Positions 8,088 to 17,271 of a stretch of 64,000 nt of DNA are shown piece by piece (the first letter of the stretch is position 1; the number at the start of each line of letters is the position of its first letter). The notes beneath the pieces were generated by a model. It worked only from the letters and a program-made list of their open reading frames with translations, ran no database searches and had not been told where the DNA came from. Source of the stretch: Muribaculaceae bacterium (lineage in GTDB: Bacteria; Bacteroidota; Bacteroidia; Bacteroidales; Muribaculaceae); NCBI GenBank assembly GCA_023667015.1, contig JAMPAX010000001.1:233343-297342 (forward strand), given 5' to 3'. The translations under genes were made by a program, and so were the position numbers.

Positions 8088-8669
8088 TTAGTTATTAGTG
8101 CCACGAATAACCTTGACGGTGAGCATTAAGTTGTCCTTTACTGTATGTTTATTTTTATTGTTGATGACTTCATATTTGAATTGAACCTTTATTACTGATG
8201 GATTTCTGTCAATTCCGTAGGGTAAATCAAACCTTTTCCCATATGAAACGCCATCATATAAGAACTCCGTATTAACAATCTCCCAACCTTCTTCTATTAA
8301 CTTGTCATTGAGCATAGGGACGAGTGTCAAAACTTCTGAACCTACTTCATAAGTGAAATCCTCTAAATTAGAAAAGCTGTCTTTTGCAAACATTGAACCA
8401 AGATCCACAGCTACTGTGCGATAACTATCGGTAATCCAATGCGGCACCACTACTTCGCTTTGAATTCCACTTAAGTGTCCTTGGTAATTAAGCGATACTC
8501 CGCCATAAATAAATTCACGAAATACAAAGAGATCCCCAGGCTCATAATTGGTACTATGTTCAACATTCGGTTTTTGGACAGGTTCATCCTCTTTGTTCTC
8601 GATACACGATGGCAAAGCAAAAGCTATAATGAAAGCCATCAACAACATCTGTAAAATCTTTTTATTCAT
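8088..8669 (-). CDS. Lipoprotein of unknown function
   Basis: Lipobox LPSC at about residues 19-22, followed by an acidic linker (IENKEDEPVQ). The body of about 170 residues has no recognised domain. It is the first gene of the lectin cluster and is read in the same direction as the structured RNA that ends 49 bases upstream. No separate -7 box is seen between that RNA and the start codon. Confidence 0.65.
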   Translation of the reverse strand: MNKKILQMLLMAFIIAFALPSCIENKEDEPVQKPNVEHSTNYEPGDLFVFREFIYGGVSLNYQGHLSGIQSEVVVPHWITDSYRTVAVDLGSMFAKDSFSNLEDFTYEVGSEVLTLVPMLNDKLIEEGWEIVNTEFLYDGVSYGKRFDLPYGIDRNPSVIKVQFKYEVINNKNKHTVKDNLMLTVKVIRGTNN

Positions 8670-8717
8670 TTACGATTTTTTGGTCGGTGCCGTCCCCAAA
8701 CCGACTGATTAGTATAC

Positions 8718-8957
8718 AAAAAAAGCGCAGGACGATGTTCAGTTTATCTTCTTGAGGCATCGCCAAACGCCTTGTACAGAATAAACAGTCCACTCCCACG
8801 CCTTATCGGATATCGATACCCCTTGTCGGGGAGTGGATAAACGACAAGCATGAACGTCTGTTGACTGCTTTCTCCTCTGTACTTGATTTGATTTGGCGAT
8901 TTTCAAGAAAGGATAAAGCAAAAACGCTTCATTTATTATATCTCAGAGCCGATGCTC
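8718..8957 (-). ncRNA. Rod-like structured RNA, about 220-240 nt
   Basis: Nested complementary segments form one long rod. From the ends inward they are 8723-8727 with 8925-8929, 8749-8755 with 8903-8909, 8759-8767 with 8892-8900 (9 bp), 8774-8779 with 8877-8882, and 8790-8797 with 8829-8836. A bubble of about 40 bases sits on one side. On the minus strand a -7 box lies at 8964-8971 and the transcript ends in seven U (8718-8724). A rod with closing stem and bubble resembles 6S RNA. It could also be a leader that attenuates the lectin operon. A 60-codon TTG-start frame inside it is not believed to be a protein. Confidence 0.55.
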
Positions 8958-8963
8958 TGTCAA

Positions 8964-8995
8964 CAAAATTAATATATTTATCTTAAAAATACAAC
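8964..8995 (-). promoter_or_regulatory. Promoter of the structured RNA
   Basis: Minus strand: GTTG at 8992-8995, a 20-base spacer, then TAATTTTG at 8964-8971. The -33 box departs by one base from TTTG. Confidence 0.6.
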
Positions 8996-9260
8996 ATCGA
9001 AATTTAAGTTTCTCAAGCTACAGTACCATTTGAACTTAAGTTTAAGTTTCATAGAACACTTTCGAGTTCAACTAAAATAATATTTTGATGATTCTTTAAT
9101 TTCCTAAGCTCAAACTCCCAACTTTTCACAAGTTATGGCATGCGAATGCAGAACCTCGAAGTAATTTTACAGAGTTCGCTTTAAGAAAATCAAAATTGGT
9201 AAAACTTTGATTTTTGGGTTGAGTTGAGTTACGAATTGCTTGGTTTGAATTTATCCTTCG
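8996..9260. other. AT-rich gene-free stretch
   Basis: No supported ORF. It contains repeated TTAAGTTTAAGTTT-like words near 9032-9050 and a 9-bp inverted repeat (9186-9194 with 9206-9214) that may end cardiolipin synthase transcription on the minus strand. Confidence 0.4.
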
Positions 9261-10709
9261 TTACAGTACGGGGCTGAGAAGGCGTACGATGGATTCTATC
9301 AGGCGGTTGAATAGTGGTCGTTTGTGCCACGAGGATAAGGTCAGCTTGCTGCATTGCGACAGGTCGTTGAAGAAGATGTCTCGGCAGCGACTGTTAAATT
9401 CGGCATCGTAAACCAATAAATTGCATTCAAAGTTGTTTTCGAAGCTACGAAAGTCGAAGTTGGTGGATCCAACCGTGGCAAGCCCATGGTCTATGACCAT
9501 CATCTTTGAATGCAGCATTCCGGGATCGTAGAAGTATACTTTGATCCCGGCTTTTAAGCACTGGGTGACGTAGCTGTAGGAAGCGTATTGCAGCAATCTT
9601 GAGTCGCACTTTCCGGGCAACATTATGCGGACATCGACTCCTCCCAAGGCTGCAGCTTCCAGAGCGTGGATCAGTGCATCTGTAGGGAGAAAGTATGGGG
9701 TCTGGATATATATTGATTTGGTGGCGGAGGTGATTGCACGCAGAAACACTAAGGAAAGATTATCCCAAGTATTGACAGGGCCGGATGTGACCAGCTGCAT
9801 ACCGGTTTTATTACTGATCTCTTCATGCATAAATTCGAGGGGCAGTCGTGCCACACCATTATTGAGGAAGAACCAGTCTATGGCAAAGCTGAGCATGAGT
9901 GATTCTACGATGTCGCCTCGAAGGCGAAAGTGGGTGTCGCGCCATACTATCCCTTCTGATTCGGAGCATGCATATCTGTCGGCGATATTCATTCCTCCTA
10001 TATAGCCTATTCTATTATCAATAATGACGAGTTTACGATGATTGCGCCAGTTGATTCTATTGGCCAACTGGGGGAACGTAACTCTGAAGAAGGGGTGGAT
10101 TTCCACTCCGGCTTCCGACATTCTGCGGAAGAATTTCCGGGATGTTGAAAAGCTCCCTACGTTATCGTAGATAACCCTGACGGCTACTCCTGCTTGTGCC
10201 TTTTCTATGAGTATACCGGCTATTGTATTGCCAATATTATCATCACTAAAGATATAATATTGGAGGAAAATAGATTTTCGGGCCCCTTTCAGGTCATCAA
10301 TCAATGAATGGAATTTGGTGGCGCCGTCTGTAAATATCTCTACACTGTTGTTGACTGTTAGTGGGGAGTTGCAGAGATTGTCGGCTAGTCGGGATAATAC
10401 GCGTTCATCGGCAGTGAGCTCGGCCTGGTCGAAGGATGCTCTGTTGGCCGCTACTCGTGTGAGAAGTTTGCGTCGACTTTGTTTGGAAATCAAATGGATT
10501 CCTTTGAGGCTCCGGCCGAAAAACATATAGAATATCAGGCCAACGCCGGGGAGGAATATCAGTGATAGCACCCATGCCAGTGAACGAATTGGATTTCTAT
10601 TCTCTCTGAGCACCACGATGACACATCCCAAGATAACGGCGGCGTAGACGCCGAAACCAATGAGATTGAGCCATGGAGTAGCGGCAAGATTCATAGAAGT
10701 CAAGGGCAT
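9261..10709 (-). CDS. cls: Cardiolipin synthase (two PLD domains)
   Basis: Joins two phosphatidylglycerol molecules to make cardiolipin in the inner membrane. Two N-terminal hydrophobic segments (about residues 12-34 and 42-64) are followed by two HKD motifs, NHRKLVIID with His224, Lys226 and Asp231, and LHSKMMVID with His400, Lys402 and Asp407. The length of 482 residues and this order match bacterial ClsA. A full promoter lies just upstream and the gene is monocistronic, between the accessory region and the ribosomal supercluster terminator. Confidence 0.94.
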   Translation of the reverse strand: MPLTSMNLAATPWLNLIGFGVYAAVILGCVIVVLRENRNPIRSLAWVLSLIFLPGVGLIFYMFFGRSLKGIHLISKQSRRKLLTRVAANRASFDQAELTADERVLSRLADNLCNSPLTVNNSVEIFTDGATKFHSLIDDLKGARKSIFLQYYIFSDDNIGNTIAGILIEKAQAGVAVRVIYDNVGSFSTSRKFFRRMSEAGVEIHPFFRVTFPQLANRINWRNHRKLVIIDNRIGYIGGMNIADRYACSESEGIVWRDTHFRLRGDIVESLMLSFAIDWFFLNNGVARLPLEFMHEEISNKTGMQLVTSGPVNTWDNLSLVFLRAITSATKSIYIQTPYFLPTDALIHALEAAALGGVDVRIMLPGKCDSRLLQYASYSYVTQCLKAGIKVYFYDPGMLHSKMMVIDHGLATVGSTNFDFRSFENNFECNLLVYDAEFNSRCRDIFFNDLSQCSKLTLSSWHKRPLFNRLIESIVRLLSPVL

Positions 10710-10735
10710 AATGTGGTACGTGATGATTTACGCTC

Positions 10736-10766
10736 CAAATTTAATAAAAGTCGGGATAATGGCAAA
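10736..10766 (-). promoter_or_regulatory. Promoter of cls
   Basis: Minus strand: TTTG at 10763-10766, a 19-base spacer and TAAATTTG at 10736-10743. This predicts RNA start near 10730, 20 bases before the ATG. Confidence 0.75.
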
Positions 10767-10852
10767 ATTTTTATTCACTGGCAATTTACACTGGCGGGAC
10801 GCCAATATTACTGTGATTTTTACACAGACCAGGAGACTGCGCTACTGTTATG

Positions 10853-10886
10853 AAAAAGAGGGTGTATCGCATTTGATACACCCTCT
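10853..10886 (-). terminator. Terminator of the ribosomal supercluster
   Basis: A 12-bp perfect stem (10857-10868 with 10875-10886) with a 6-base loop is followed on the minus strand by a run of five T, 26 bases after the rplQ stop. Confidence 0.88.
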
Positions 10887-10911
10887 AAGGATTCTGTTTA
10901 ATCTGCCTGGA

Positions 10912-11397
10912 TTATTCAGCTTTGGTCTCTTCTGCAACAGGTGTTTCTGCTGCGGGAGCTTCTGCTTTCGGAGCAGCTTTGCGACGGCTACGACGAGTAG
11001 TCTTGGCTTTCTTCTTAGCGCTCTCTTCGAGGGCACCTTCGTTGAAGTCTACAAACTCGATCATTGCCATCTCGGCGTTGTCACCAAGACGATGTCCGGT
11101 TTTGATGATGCGCAGATAGCCTCCGGGACGCTCAGCAACCTTGTCGGCGATAACACTGAAGAGTTCCTTGATAGCTTCCTTATTCTGGAGGTAGCTGAAT
11201 ACGAGACGACGGTTGGGGGTATCGTCTTTCTTAGCCCGAGTGATAATGGGCTCGGCATATACACGGAGTGCTTTAGCCTTAGCCAGAGTCGTGAAGATTC
11301 TCTTATGCATGATAAGAGAGATAGCGAGGTTGCTAAGGAGCGCTTCGCGGTGTCCTTTCTTACGACCCAGGTGATTGAATTTTTTATTATGTCTCAT
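10912..11397 (-). CDS. rplQ: 50S ribosomal protein L17
   Basis: The core ([17 protein letters not shown] start, residues 1-120) is standard L17, which sits near the peptide exit tunnel. The 161 residues include a C-terminal extension of about 40 residues rich in Ala, Lys and Glu ([16 protein letters not shown]), common in Bacteroidetes L17. It is the last gene of the supercluster, 6 bases after rpoA. Confidence 0.96.
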   Translation of the reverse strand: MRHNKKFNHLGRKKGHREALLSNLAISLIMHKRIFTTLAKAKALRVYAEPIITRAKKDDTPNRRLVFSYLQNKEAIKELFSVIADKVAERPGGYLRIIKTGHRLGDNAEMAMIEFVDFNEGALEESAKKKAKTTRRSRRKAAPKAEAPAAETPVAEETKAE

Positions 11398-11403
11398 CGT
11401 TGA

Positions 11404-12402
11404 TTATTCTTTGTCTAATTTATACTTGGAGATATCCATTCCGAAGGAAAGATTCTGGGAAGCGAGGAGCTCATCGAGCTCATTGAGGCTCTTGCGTCCG
11501 AAGTTGCGGAACTTAAGCAGGTCGTTCTTGTTAAAGACCACGAGCTCACCGAGAGTCTCGACTTCAGCGCTCTTAAGGCAGTTGAGGGCACGAACGGAGA
11601 GGTCCATATCTACGAGCTTAGTCTTGAGAAGCTGGCGCATGTGGAGAGCATCTTCGTCGAATTCCTCAGTGCGTTCAGCTTCAGGAGCTTCGAAGGCGAT
11701 CTTCTCGTCGGAGAAGAGCATGAAATGCTGAATAAGAATCTTAGCTGCGTCTTTCAACGCATCCTTGGGGAGAATAGAGCCATCGGTGGTGACCTCAAGC
11801 ACGAGCTTCTCGTAGTCGGTCTGCTGTTCGACGCGGAAGTTTTCCACGGCGTACTTGACGTTCTTAATAGGAGTATAGATTGAGTCGATAGCGATAACAC
11901 CGGGAGTGCTGTCAGTGAGCATCTCACGATTGATATCAGCGGGGACCCAACCGCGACCCTTATTAATATTGAATTCCAGCTGGAAACCTGCGGAAGAGTC
12001 AAGGTTGCAGATTACGAGGTCGGGATTGAGGACCTCGAAGCCGGTGAGGACTTTGCCGAGATCACCGGCCTTGAACACATCTGTGCCGGAGACATTGACA
12101 GTGCGTTTTTCGGTGTCAATGTCGGGTGTCAGTTGCTTGAAACGTACCTGCTTGAGGTTGAGGATGATGTTAGTGACATCCTCTTTAACGCCGGGGATAG
12201 TGTCGAGTTCATGGTCGACGCCGTCGATACGGATGGAGCAGATAGCGTAGCCCTCGAGAGAAGAGAGCAAGATGCGACGCATAGCGTTGCCGATAGTCTG
12301 ACCATAACCGGGTTCAAGGGGACGGAATTCGAACCGACCGAACTTATCGTCGGCTTCAAGCATGACGACCTTTTCAGGCTTTTGAAATGCTAAAATAGCC
12401 AT
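11404..12402 (-). CDS. rpoA: RNA polymerase alpha subunit
   Basis: Assembly platform of RNA polymerase. The N-terminal domain (dimerisation and beta/beta' contact) carries [15 protein letters not shown] near residue 40. The C-terminal domain, after about residue 250, has the helix-hairpin-helix block [15 protein letters not shown] that contacts DNA and activators. The length of 332 residues is normal for the phylum. It lies between rpsD and rplQ, as in other alpha operons. Confidence 0.97.
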   Translation of the reverse strand: MAILAFQKPEKVVMLEADDKFGRFEFRPLEPGYGQTIGNAMRRILLSSLEGYAICSIRIDGVDHELDTIPGVKEDVTNIILNLKQVRFKQLTPDIDTEKRTVNVSGTDVFKAGDLGKVLTGFEVLNPDLVICNLDSSAGFQLEFNINKGRGWVPADINREMLTDSTPGVIAIDSIYTPIKNVKYAVENFRVEQQTDYEKLVLEVTTDGSILPKDALKDAAKILIQHFMLFSDEKIAFEAPEAERTEEFDEDALHMRQLLKTKLVDMDLSVRALNCLKSAEVETLGELVVFNKNDLLKFRNFGRKSLNELDELLASQNLSFGMDISKYKLDKE

Positions 12403-12420
12403 TGTGGTCTCTATAATTAA

Positions 12421-13026
12421 TTATTTAGAATACAATTCGACGATGGACTGTTCCTTGATATTTTCGGGGATGTCCTCGCGAGTAGGAACATGAAGGAATT
12501 TGCCACCCTTGATGGATTCGTCCCATTCAATCCAAGGATACTTGGAGTGGTTGAAGCCAGCGAGGCAGTCGGCGATTACTTCGAGAGATTTAGATTTTTC
12601 GCGAACGGTGATAACGTCGCCGGGCTTCACCTGATAAGAGGCGATGTTGACAATCTTACCATTAACGCAGATGTGCTTGTGGAGCACGAGTTGACGGGCA
12701 GCAGGACGGCTGGGAGCGAGGCCGAGACGGAACACTACGTTGTCCAGACGGCTCTCGAGAAGCTGGAGAAGAACCTCACCGGTGATGCCTTTAGTTCGGG
12801 CTGCCTTGTCGAAGAGATTACGGAACTGACGCTCGAGTACACCATAAGTGTATTTAGCTTTCTGCTTTTCACGGAGCATGAGTCCGTACTCAGAAGTCTT
12901 GCGGCGGCGGTTGGCACCATGCTGACCTGGAGGGTTAGTCTTACGTGCCAGGACCTTGTCTTCGCCGAAGATGGGCTCGCCGAATTTGCGAGCTATTTTT
13001 GATTTGGGGCCTGTATATCTTGCCAT
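12421..13026 (-). CDS. rpsD: 30S ribosomal protein S4
   Basis: Primary binder of the 16S 5' domain and a known translational autoregulator in other bacteria. The S4 RNA-binding domain ([16 protein letters not shown] onward) is clear. The start [10 protein letters not shown] at 13026 is chosen; the frame is open 45 codons further upstream, but those codons fall in a structured, non-family-like spacer. The protein has 201 residues. The 231-base gap before it is the longest in the supercluster. Confidence 0.96.
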   Translation of the reverse strand: MARYTGPKSKIARKFGEPIFGEDKVLARKTNPPGQHGANRRRKTSEYGLMLREKQKAKYTYGVLERQFRNLFDKAARTKGITGEVLLQLLESRLDNVVFRLGLAPSRPAARQLVLHKHICVNGKIVNIASYQVKPGDVITVREKSKSLEVIADCLAGFNHSKYPWIEWDESIKGGKFLHVPTREDIPENIKEQSIVELYSK

Positions 13027-13257
13027 TTTTAATTTTAATTTTGTTTGGACTTCACCGTGGCGGTATCGGACGGTATCTCTCTTAGCGCAGCCGCGACCGT
13101 CGAGAGGTAGAATTTGGTGCCGCTCATCGCGAGTGGCAACCGACGGCCATAATATTCGCATTCAAGGGACCGTATCCGAGCCGCTATTGGAGTATCCTGA
13201 AGATGAAAATGATTTTAAATTTGAATCAGCTTTCGGGGTTGAAAGATGAAACGTTGA
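13027..13257 (-). promoter_or_regulatory. Long structured spacer before rpsD, possible S4 leader
   Basis: A 231-base gap separates rpsK and rpsD, while neighbouring gaps are 10-40 bases. The minus-strand RNA is GC-rich in its centre, with complementary words such as CTCTC and GAGAG flanking GACGGTCGCGGCTGCGC. S4 controls its own operon through an mRNA leader in Gammaproteobacteria and Bacilli, so an analogous element is plausible here. No TAnnTTTG box is seen on the minus strand in the gap. Confidence 0.35.
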
Positions 13258-13647
13258 TCAGACTCTTCTTCTTTTGGGAGGACGGCAACCGTTGTGGGGA
13301 AGCGGAGTTACGTCAACGATTTCAGTGACTTCGATTCCGGCGCCGTGGATGGTACGGATAGCGCTTTCGCGACCGTTACCGGGACCTTTCACATAAGCCT
13401 TCACCTTGCGCAGACCCAGGTCATAAGCAACCTTGGCGCAATCCTGAGCGGCCATCTGAGCTGCGTAGGGAGTGTTCTTCTTAGAACCTCTGAAGCCCAT
13501 CTTGCCGGCTGAAGACCATGAGATGACCTGACCTTCGCTGTTGGCCAGGCATACAATGATGTTGTTGAAGGAGCTATGTACGTGAAGCTGACCCATTGCG
13601 TCAACTTTGACATTTCTCTTCTTAGCTGCGACTGTCTTTTTTGCCAT
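13258..13647 (-). CDS. rpsK: 30S ribosomal protein S11
   Basis: S11 forms the platform of the small subunit near the E-site mRNA. The conserved blocks [22 protein letters not shown], the GPGNGRE motif and the C-terminal [13 protein letters not shown] are all present. It has 129 residues and lies 10 bases after rpsM. Confidence 0.97.
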   Translation of the reverse strand: MAKKTVAAKKRNVKVDAMGQLHVHSSFNNIIVCLANSEGQVISWSSAGKMGFRGSKKNTPYAAQMAAQDCAKVAYDLGLRKVKAYVKGPGNGRESAIRTIHGAGIEVTEIVDVTPLPHNGCRPPKRRRV

Positions 13648-13657
13648 TTTTCAATTA

Positions 13658-14038
13658 TTATTTTGTAGCTTTCTTCTTGTTAGCGACTGTCTTCTTGCGT
13701 CCCTTGCGGGTACGTGCGTTGTTCTTGGTGCTCTGTCCGCGTACGGGGAGACCGATTCTGTGGCGCACGCCGCGGTAGCAGCCGATGTCCATGAGGCGTT
13801 TGATGTTGAGCTGTATCTCTGAACGAAGGTCGCCTTCTACCTTATATTCATTCTGGATTACTTCGCGCACTGCTGCAGCCTGGTCGTCTGTCCAGTCCTG
13901 CACCTTGATGTCGCGGTCAACGCCGGCCTTGCTCAAAATTGAATTGGCGGCGCTACGGCCGATTCCGTAGATGTATGTGAGGGCGATCTCGCCTCTCTTG
14001 TTTTGCGGCAAATCTACGCCGACTATTCTTACTGCCAT
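13658..14038 (-). CDS. rpsM: 30S ribosomal protein S13
   Basis: S13 sits in the head of the 30S subunit and bridges to 50S and tRNA. The start [20 protein letters not shown], the helix-hairpin-helix [12 protein letters not shown] and the Arg-rich [17 protein letters not shown] tail are diagnostic. It has 126 residues. It is the first gene after an internal -7 box, so the alpha segment (rpsM to rplQ) may have extra transcription. Confidence 0.97.
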   Translation of the reverse strand: MAVRIVGVDLPQNKRGEIALTYIYGIGRSAANSILSKAGVDRDIKVQDWTDDQAAAVREVIQNEYKVEGDLRSEIQLNIKRLMDIGCYRGVRHRIGLPVRGQSTKNNARTRKGRKKTVANKKKATK

Positions 14039-14063
14039 ATTGGTCTATTTACAATTTATTTTG

Positions 14064-14071
14064 CAAAGGTA
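14064..14071 (-). promoter_or_regulatory. Internal -7 box before rpsM
   Basis: The minus strand reads TACCTTTG in the 39-base rpmJ-rpsM gap. No clear -33 box is seen, because that position is inside rpmJ. Confidence 0.4.
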
Positions 14072-14077
14072 ATAAAA

Positions 14078-14194
14078 TTATCCTTGACGTTGTTTAAGTT
14101 TTGGGTTCTTCTTGTTGATTACGTAGAGTCTGCCTTTACGACGGACAATCTTGCTGTCGGCCGTACGCTTTTTGATGGATGCTCTTACTTTCAT
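14078..14194 (-). CDS. rpmJ: 50S ribosomal protein L36, zinc-free form
   Basis: A 38-residue basic protein starting [10 protein letters not shown] and ending [10 protein letters not shown]. The positions that hold the three Cys and one His of zinc-binding L36 are Ser, Thr, Asn and Lys here, so it is a C-minus type. It lies 16 bases after infA and 39 before rpsM, the normal order. Confidence 0.94.
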   Translation of the reverse strand: MKVRASIKKRTADSKIVRRKGRLYVINKKNPKLKQRQG

Positions 14195-14210
14195 ATCTTG
14201 TGGTCGTTTT

Positions 14211-14429
14211 TTATTTGTATCTGAATGAGATACGTCCCTTACTGAGGTCGTACGGTGACATCTCCACCTTTACCTTGTCGCCGGGAAGTATCTTTATATA
14301 GTGCATTCTCATCTTTCCGGAAATGTGGGCTGTTATCTCATGCCCGTTTTCCAGTTGGACTTTGAACATTGCGTTAGACAACGCCTCGAGGATTACTCCG
14401 TCTATTTCTATTGCTGCTTGTTTTGCCAT
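14211..14429 (-). CDS. infA: Translation initiation factor IF-1
   Basis: A 72-residue S1-like OB-fold protein that binds the A site during initiation. The sequence [17 protein letters not shown], the block [14 protein letters not shown] and the end KGRISFRYK are diagnostic. It sits between map and rpmJ. Confidence 0.97.
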   Translation of the reverse strand: MAKQAAIEIDGVILEALSNAMFKVQLENGHEITAHISGKMRMHYIKILPGDKVKVEMSPYDLSKGRISFRYK

Positions 14430-14471
14430 CTTGGTTTCTTGGTCTTTTGTGATCTTGTCCGAAAAAGTCGA

Positions 14472-15248
14472 TTACTTTGCGGCGAGTGCCTCTTCGATAT
14501 ATTTGAATGTGGTCAGTATCTCAGGCTCTTCATCCCCTATCAGTAGTGTGTGCTCATAGTGGGCTGAGGGCTTGCCATCGCGGGTGGTTGTCTGCCAACC
14601 ATCCTTGGCGAACTTGATGTTCTTGCTTCCCATATTTATCATGGGTTCGATACAGATACACATCCCTTTTTTCAGAACAGGGCCGATACCGCGTCTGCCA
14701 TAGTTGGGCACTTCCGGATCTTCATGCATGCTTCTGCCAATACCGTGGCCACACATTTCGCGTACTACGCTATAGCCATGACGTTCGCAGAAGATCTGTA
14801 CTGCATTGGCAATATCACCGATACGCTTTCCTGTACGGGCAGCCTCTATTCCTTTATAGAGACTTTCTTTAGTGATCTCGAGAAGCTTCATGACTTTCGG
14901 ATCAACCTCCCCTACGGGAAAAGTGTAGCAGCTGTCGCCATTATAACCGTTGATTTCAACGACACAGTCGGTACCGATGATATCACCTTCGCGCAACGTA
15001 TAGTTTGAAGGGAAACCATGGACCACAGTGTCATTAACTTCTATGCAGAGAGTGCCGGGAAAACCATGGTAACCTAAGCAGGCGGGTTTACCCCCGTTGT
15101 CGAGGATAAACTCACGTGCTATGGTGTCAAGTTTAAGAGTACTCACTCCGGGAGCCACCCATTTAGCGACTTCCCCGAGTGTACGGCTGACGAGGTCGGC
15201 CGCTACTCTCATTTTTTCGATCTCTTCCGGAGTTTTGATATAAATCAT
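14472..15248 (-). CDS. map: Type I methionine aminopeptidase
   Basis: Removes the initiator methionine from nascent proteins. Metal ligands are visible in the pita-bread fold: Asp in GTDCVVEI and NGDSCYTF, His in CGHGIG, Glu in CIEPMI and Glu in HYEHTLLI. The 258 residues lack an N-terminal SH3 extension, as in the Escherichia coli enzyme. Its place between secY and infA is the usual one. Confidence 0.96.
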   Translation of the reverse strand: MIYIKTPEEIEKMRVAADLVSRTLGEVAKWVAPGVSTLKLDTIAREFILDNGGKPACLGYHGFPGTLCIEVNDTVVHGFPSNYTLREGDIIGTDCVVEINGYNGDSCYTFPVGEVDPKVMKLLEITKESLYKGIEAARTGKRIGDIANAVQIFCERHGYSVVREMCGHGIGRSMHEDPEVPNYGRRGIGPVLKKGMCICIEPMINMGSKNIKFAKDGWQTTTRDGKPSAHYEHTLLIGDEEPEILTTFKYIEEALAAK

Positions 15249-15267
15249 AAAGAGAATTCAGAAGGCA

Positions 15268-16605
15268 TTAGAAAGCTCCGCTGCCCGTAGTGCGACCTTT
15301 GATGCGGCCATCCTTCATCAGGCCGTCATAGTGGCGCATGAGCAGGTGTCCTTCGATGATACGGAGAGTATCAAGCACTACGCCTACCATGATGAGCAGA
15401 GAAGTGCCACCGAAGAACTGGGCAAAGTTTCTATTGAGGCCGCAGATATGGGCGATAGCCGGAAGGATAGCCACGATTCCGAGGAAGATGGAGCCGGGCA
15501 GTGTGATACGCGACATGATAGAGTCGAGATAATCGACAGTAGGCTTGCCGGGTTTGATGCCGGGTATGAAGCCATTGTTGCGTTTCATATCCTCTGCCAT
15601 CTGCTGCGGACGGACAGTAATCGCGGTGTAGAAATAAGTAAACGCCACGATCATGAGGAAATATACGAAGTTGTACCAGAAGCCGTACATATCAGTCAAG
15701 GCACCGAAGAAACCGGTCTGATCGGTAGAGAAACCTACTAGGGTGATGGGTATAAACATAATTGCCTGAGCAAAGATGATCGGCATTACACCGGCAGCGT
15801 TGACCTTAAGAGGGATGTACTGACGTGCACCACCATACTGCTTATTGCCGACGATACGCTTAGCATACTGTACGGGCACCTTGCGGGTACCTTGTACAAG
15901 AAGCACAGCTCCGGCGATGACAGCAAGGAGGATTACGACTTCGAGCAGGAAGATCACAAGACCACCGCCGGCAGAGTTAAGCAGACGGCTGTTGAACTCC
16001 TGAAGAAAGGCTTCGGGAAGGCGGGCGATAATACCGATGAGGATGATGAAAGAGATACCGTTGCCGACACCCTTTTGGTCGATCCTTTCGCCGAGCCACA
16101 TGATAAACATAGATCCGGCAGCCAGTACTATCGTCATGAATACAATAGTCCAGAAGCCCATTTCAATATGGCCGTTAGCCGCAGTCACCTGATATTTAAG
16201 GTTCATCAGATAAGCGGGGCCCTGAAGTACCAAAATGAGGACAGTCAGGTAGCGGGTGTATTGATTGAGCTTCATACGTCCGCTCTCACCCTCACGCTGC
16301 ATCTTCTGGAAAGAAGGGAGAACCATGCCAAGTAGCTGGATTACGATAGAAGCCGTAATATAAGGCATGATACCCAAGGCGAAGATTGAAGCCTGGGAGA
16401 AAGCGCCTCCGGAGAACATATCGAGGAGCTGCATGAGACCTTCAGAAGTAAAATTCTTGAGGGCCATGAGCTCATCGGGATTGATGCCCGGGAGGACGAC
16501 GTAGCATCCGAAGCGGTAGATGATGACGAGCAGAAGAGTGATACCGATACGGTTTCTGAGGTCTTCTACGCTCCAGATATTTTTAATTGTTTTAGAAAAT
16601 CCCAT
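15268..16605 (-). CDS. secY: Preprotein translocase subunit SecY
   Basis: The channel of the Sec system in the inner membrane. About ten hydrophobic helices are visible. Conserved blocks are GINPDEL with its plug region, MPYITASIVIQLL, and the cytoplasmic loop MAEDMKRNNGFIPGIKPGKPT. The 445 residues are normal. It lies 11 bases after rplO and 19 before map. Confidence 0.97.
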   Translation of the reverse strand: MGFSKTIKNIWSVEDLRNRIGITLLLVIIYRFGCYVVLPGINPDELMALKNFTSEGLMQLLDMFSGGAFSQASIFALGIMPYITASIVIQLLGMVLPSFQKMQREGESGRMKLNQYTRYLTVLILVLQGPAYLMNLKYQVTAANGHIEMGFWTIVFMTIVLAAGSMFIMWLGERIDQKGVGNGISFIILIGIIARLPEAFLQEFNSRLLNSAGGGLVIFLLEVVILLAVIAGAVLLVQGTRKVPVQYAKRIVGNKQYGGARQYIPLKVNAAGVMPIIFAQAIMFIPITLVGFSTDQTGFFGALTDMYGFWYNFVYFLMIVAFTYFYTAITVRPQQMAEDMKRNNGFIPGIKPGKPTVDYLDSIMSRITLPGSIFLGIVAILPAIAHICGLNRNFAQFFGGTSLLIMVGVVLDTLRIIEGHLLMRHYDGLMKDGRIKGRTTGSGAF

Positions 16606-16616
16606 TATGGTAAAAA

Positions 16617-17063
16617 TTATTTTTTGATTGCAGAGCCGCCGGCAGCGGTGATAGCTTCTTCAGCTTTCTTAGAGAAAGCATCGGCCTCTACGTCAACCTT
16701 GCGAGTAAGAGAGCCATTGCCAAGAACCTTGACGAGAGCTTTCTTGGGAACGAGGCCGGCTTCACGAAGATCTGCAATCGTAATTTTAGCGAGGTCCTTA
16801 GCCTCAGCCAGAGCCTGAATGGCGTCAAGGTTCAGAGCCTTGTATTCAACACGGTTGATATTCTTGAAGCCAAATTTAGGAACGCGACGCTGAAGAGGCA
16901 TCTGGCCACCTTCAAAACCGATTTTACGTTTGTAGCCGGAGCGAGACTTAGCACCCTTGTGACCACGGGTTGAAGTGCCGCCGTAGCCAGAGCCGGGACC
17001 GCGGCCTATTCTCTTGTTGCCCTTGTTTGAGCCGGGGGCAGGTTTAAGATTATGTAATTCCAT
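16617..17063 (-). CDS. rplO: 50S ribosomal protein L15
   Basis: A Gly-rich N-terminal extension (GRGPGSGYGGTSTRGHKGAK) threads into 23S rRNA, and a globular C-terminal half follows. It has 148 residues and lies 16 bases after rpmD. Confidence 0.96.
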   Translation of the reverse strand: MELHNLKPAPGSNKGNKRIGRGPGSGYGGTSTRGHKGAKSRSGYKRKIGFEGGQMPLQRRVPKFGFKNINRVEYKALNLDAIQALAEAKDLAKITIADLREAGLVPKKALVKVLGNGSLTRKVDVEADAFSKKAEEAITAAGGSAIKK

Positions 17064-17079
17064 TGTTGATTCTGACTTT

Positions 17080-17259
17080 TTAGAGTTTAGTAACTTCTAC
17101 GAGGTGGTGGACAGTTTTTACCATACCCATGATGGAGGGGTTGTCCTCCTTGATAACGGTGTGGTTCATTTTATGGAGTCCGAGAGCGTCGAGGGTGCGT
17201 TTCTGCACGGCAGGTGCACCGATGCGGCTCTTGATTTGCTTAATCTGAATTTGTGCCAT
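17080..17259 (-). CDS. rpmD: 50S ribosomal protein L30
   Basis: Read directly from the minus strand: 59 residues starting MAQIQIKQIKSRIGAP and ending VHHLVEVTKL. The ferredoxin-like L30 core includes RTLDALGLHKMNHTV. It fills the gap between rpsE (12 bases) and rplO (16 bases), the expected position. Confidence 0.95.
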   Translation of the reverse strand: MAQIQIKQIKSRIGAPAVQKRTLDALGLHKMNHTVIKEDNPSIMGMVKTVHHLVEVTKL

Positions 17260-17271
17260 ATAGGTGATAAA

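Noticed and set aside
8739..8921. 60-codon minus-strand ORF inside the structured RNA
   Set aside because: It needs a TTG start and lies wholly in paired RNA segments; the nested helices explain the sequence better.
10660..11403. 247-codon plus-strand ORF opposite rplQ
   Set aside because: Shadow of rplQ and the cls upstream region; the product is low-complexity and no promoter is visible.
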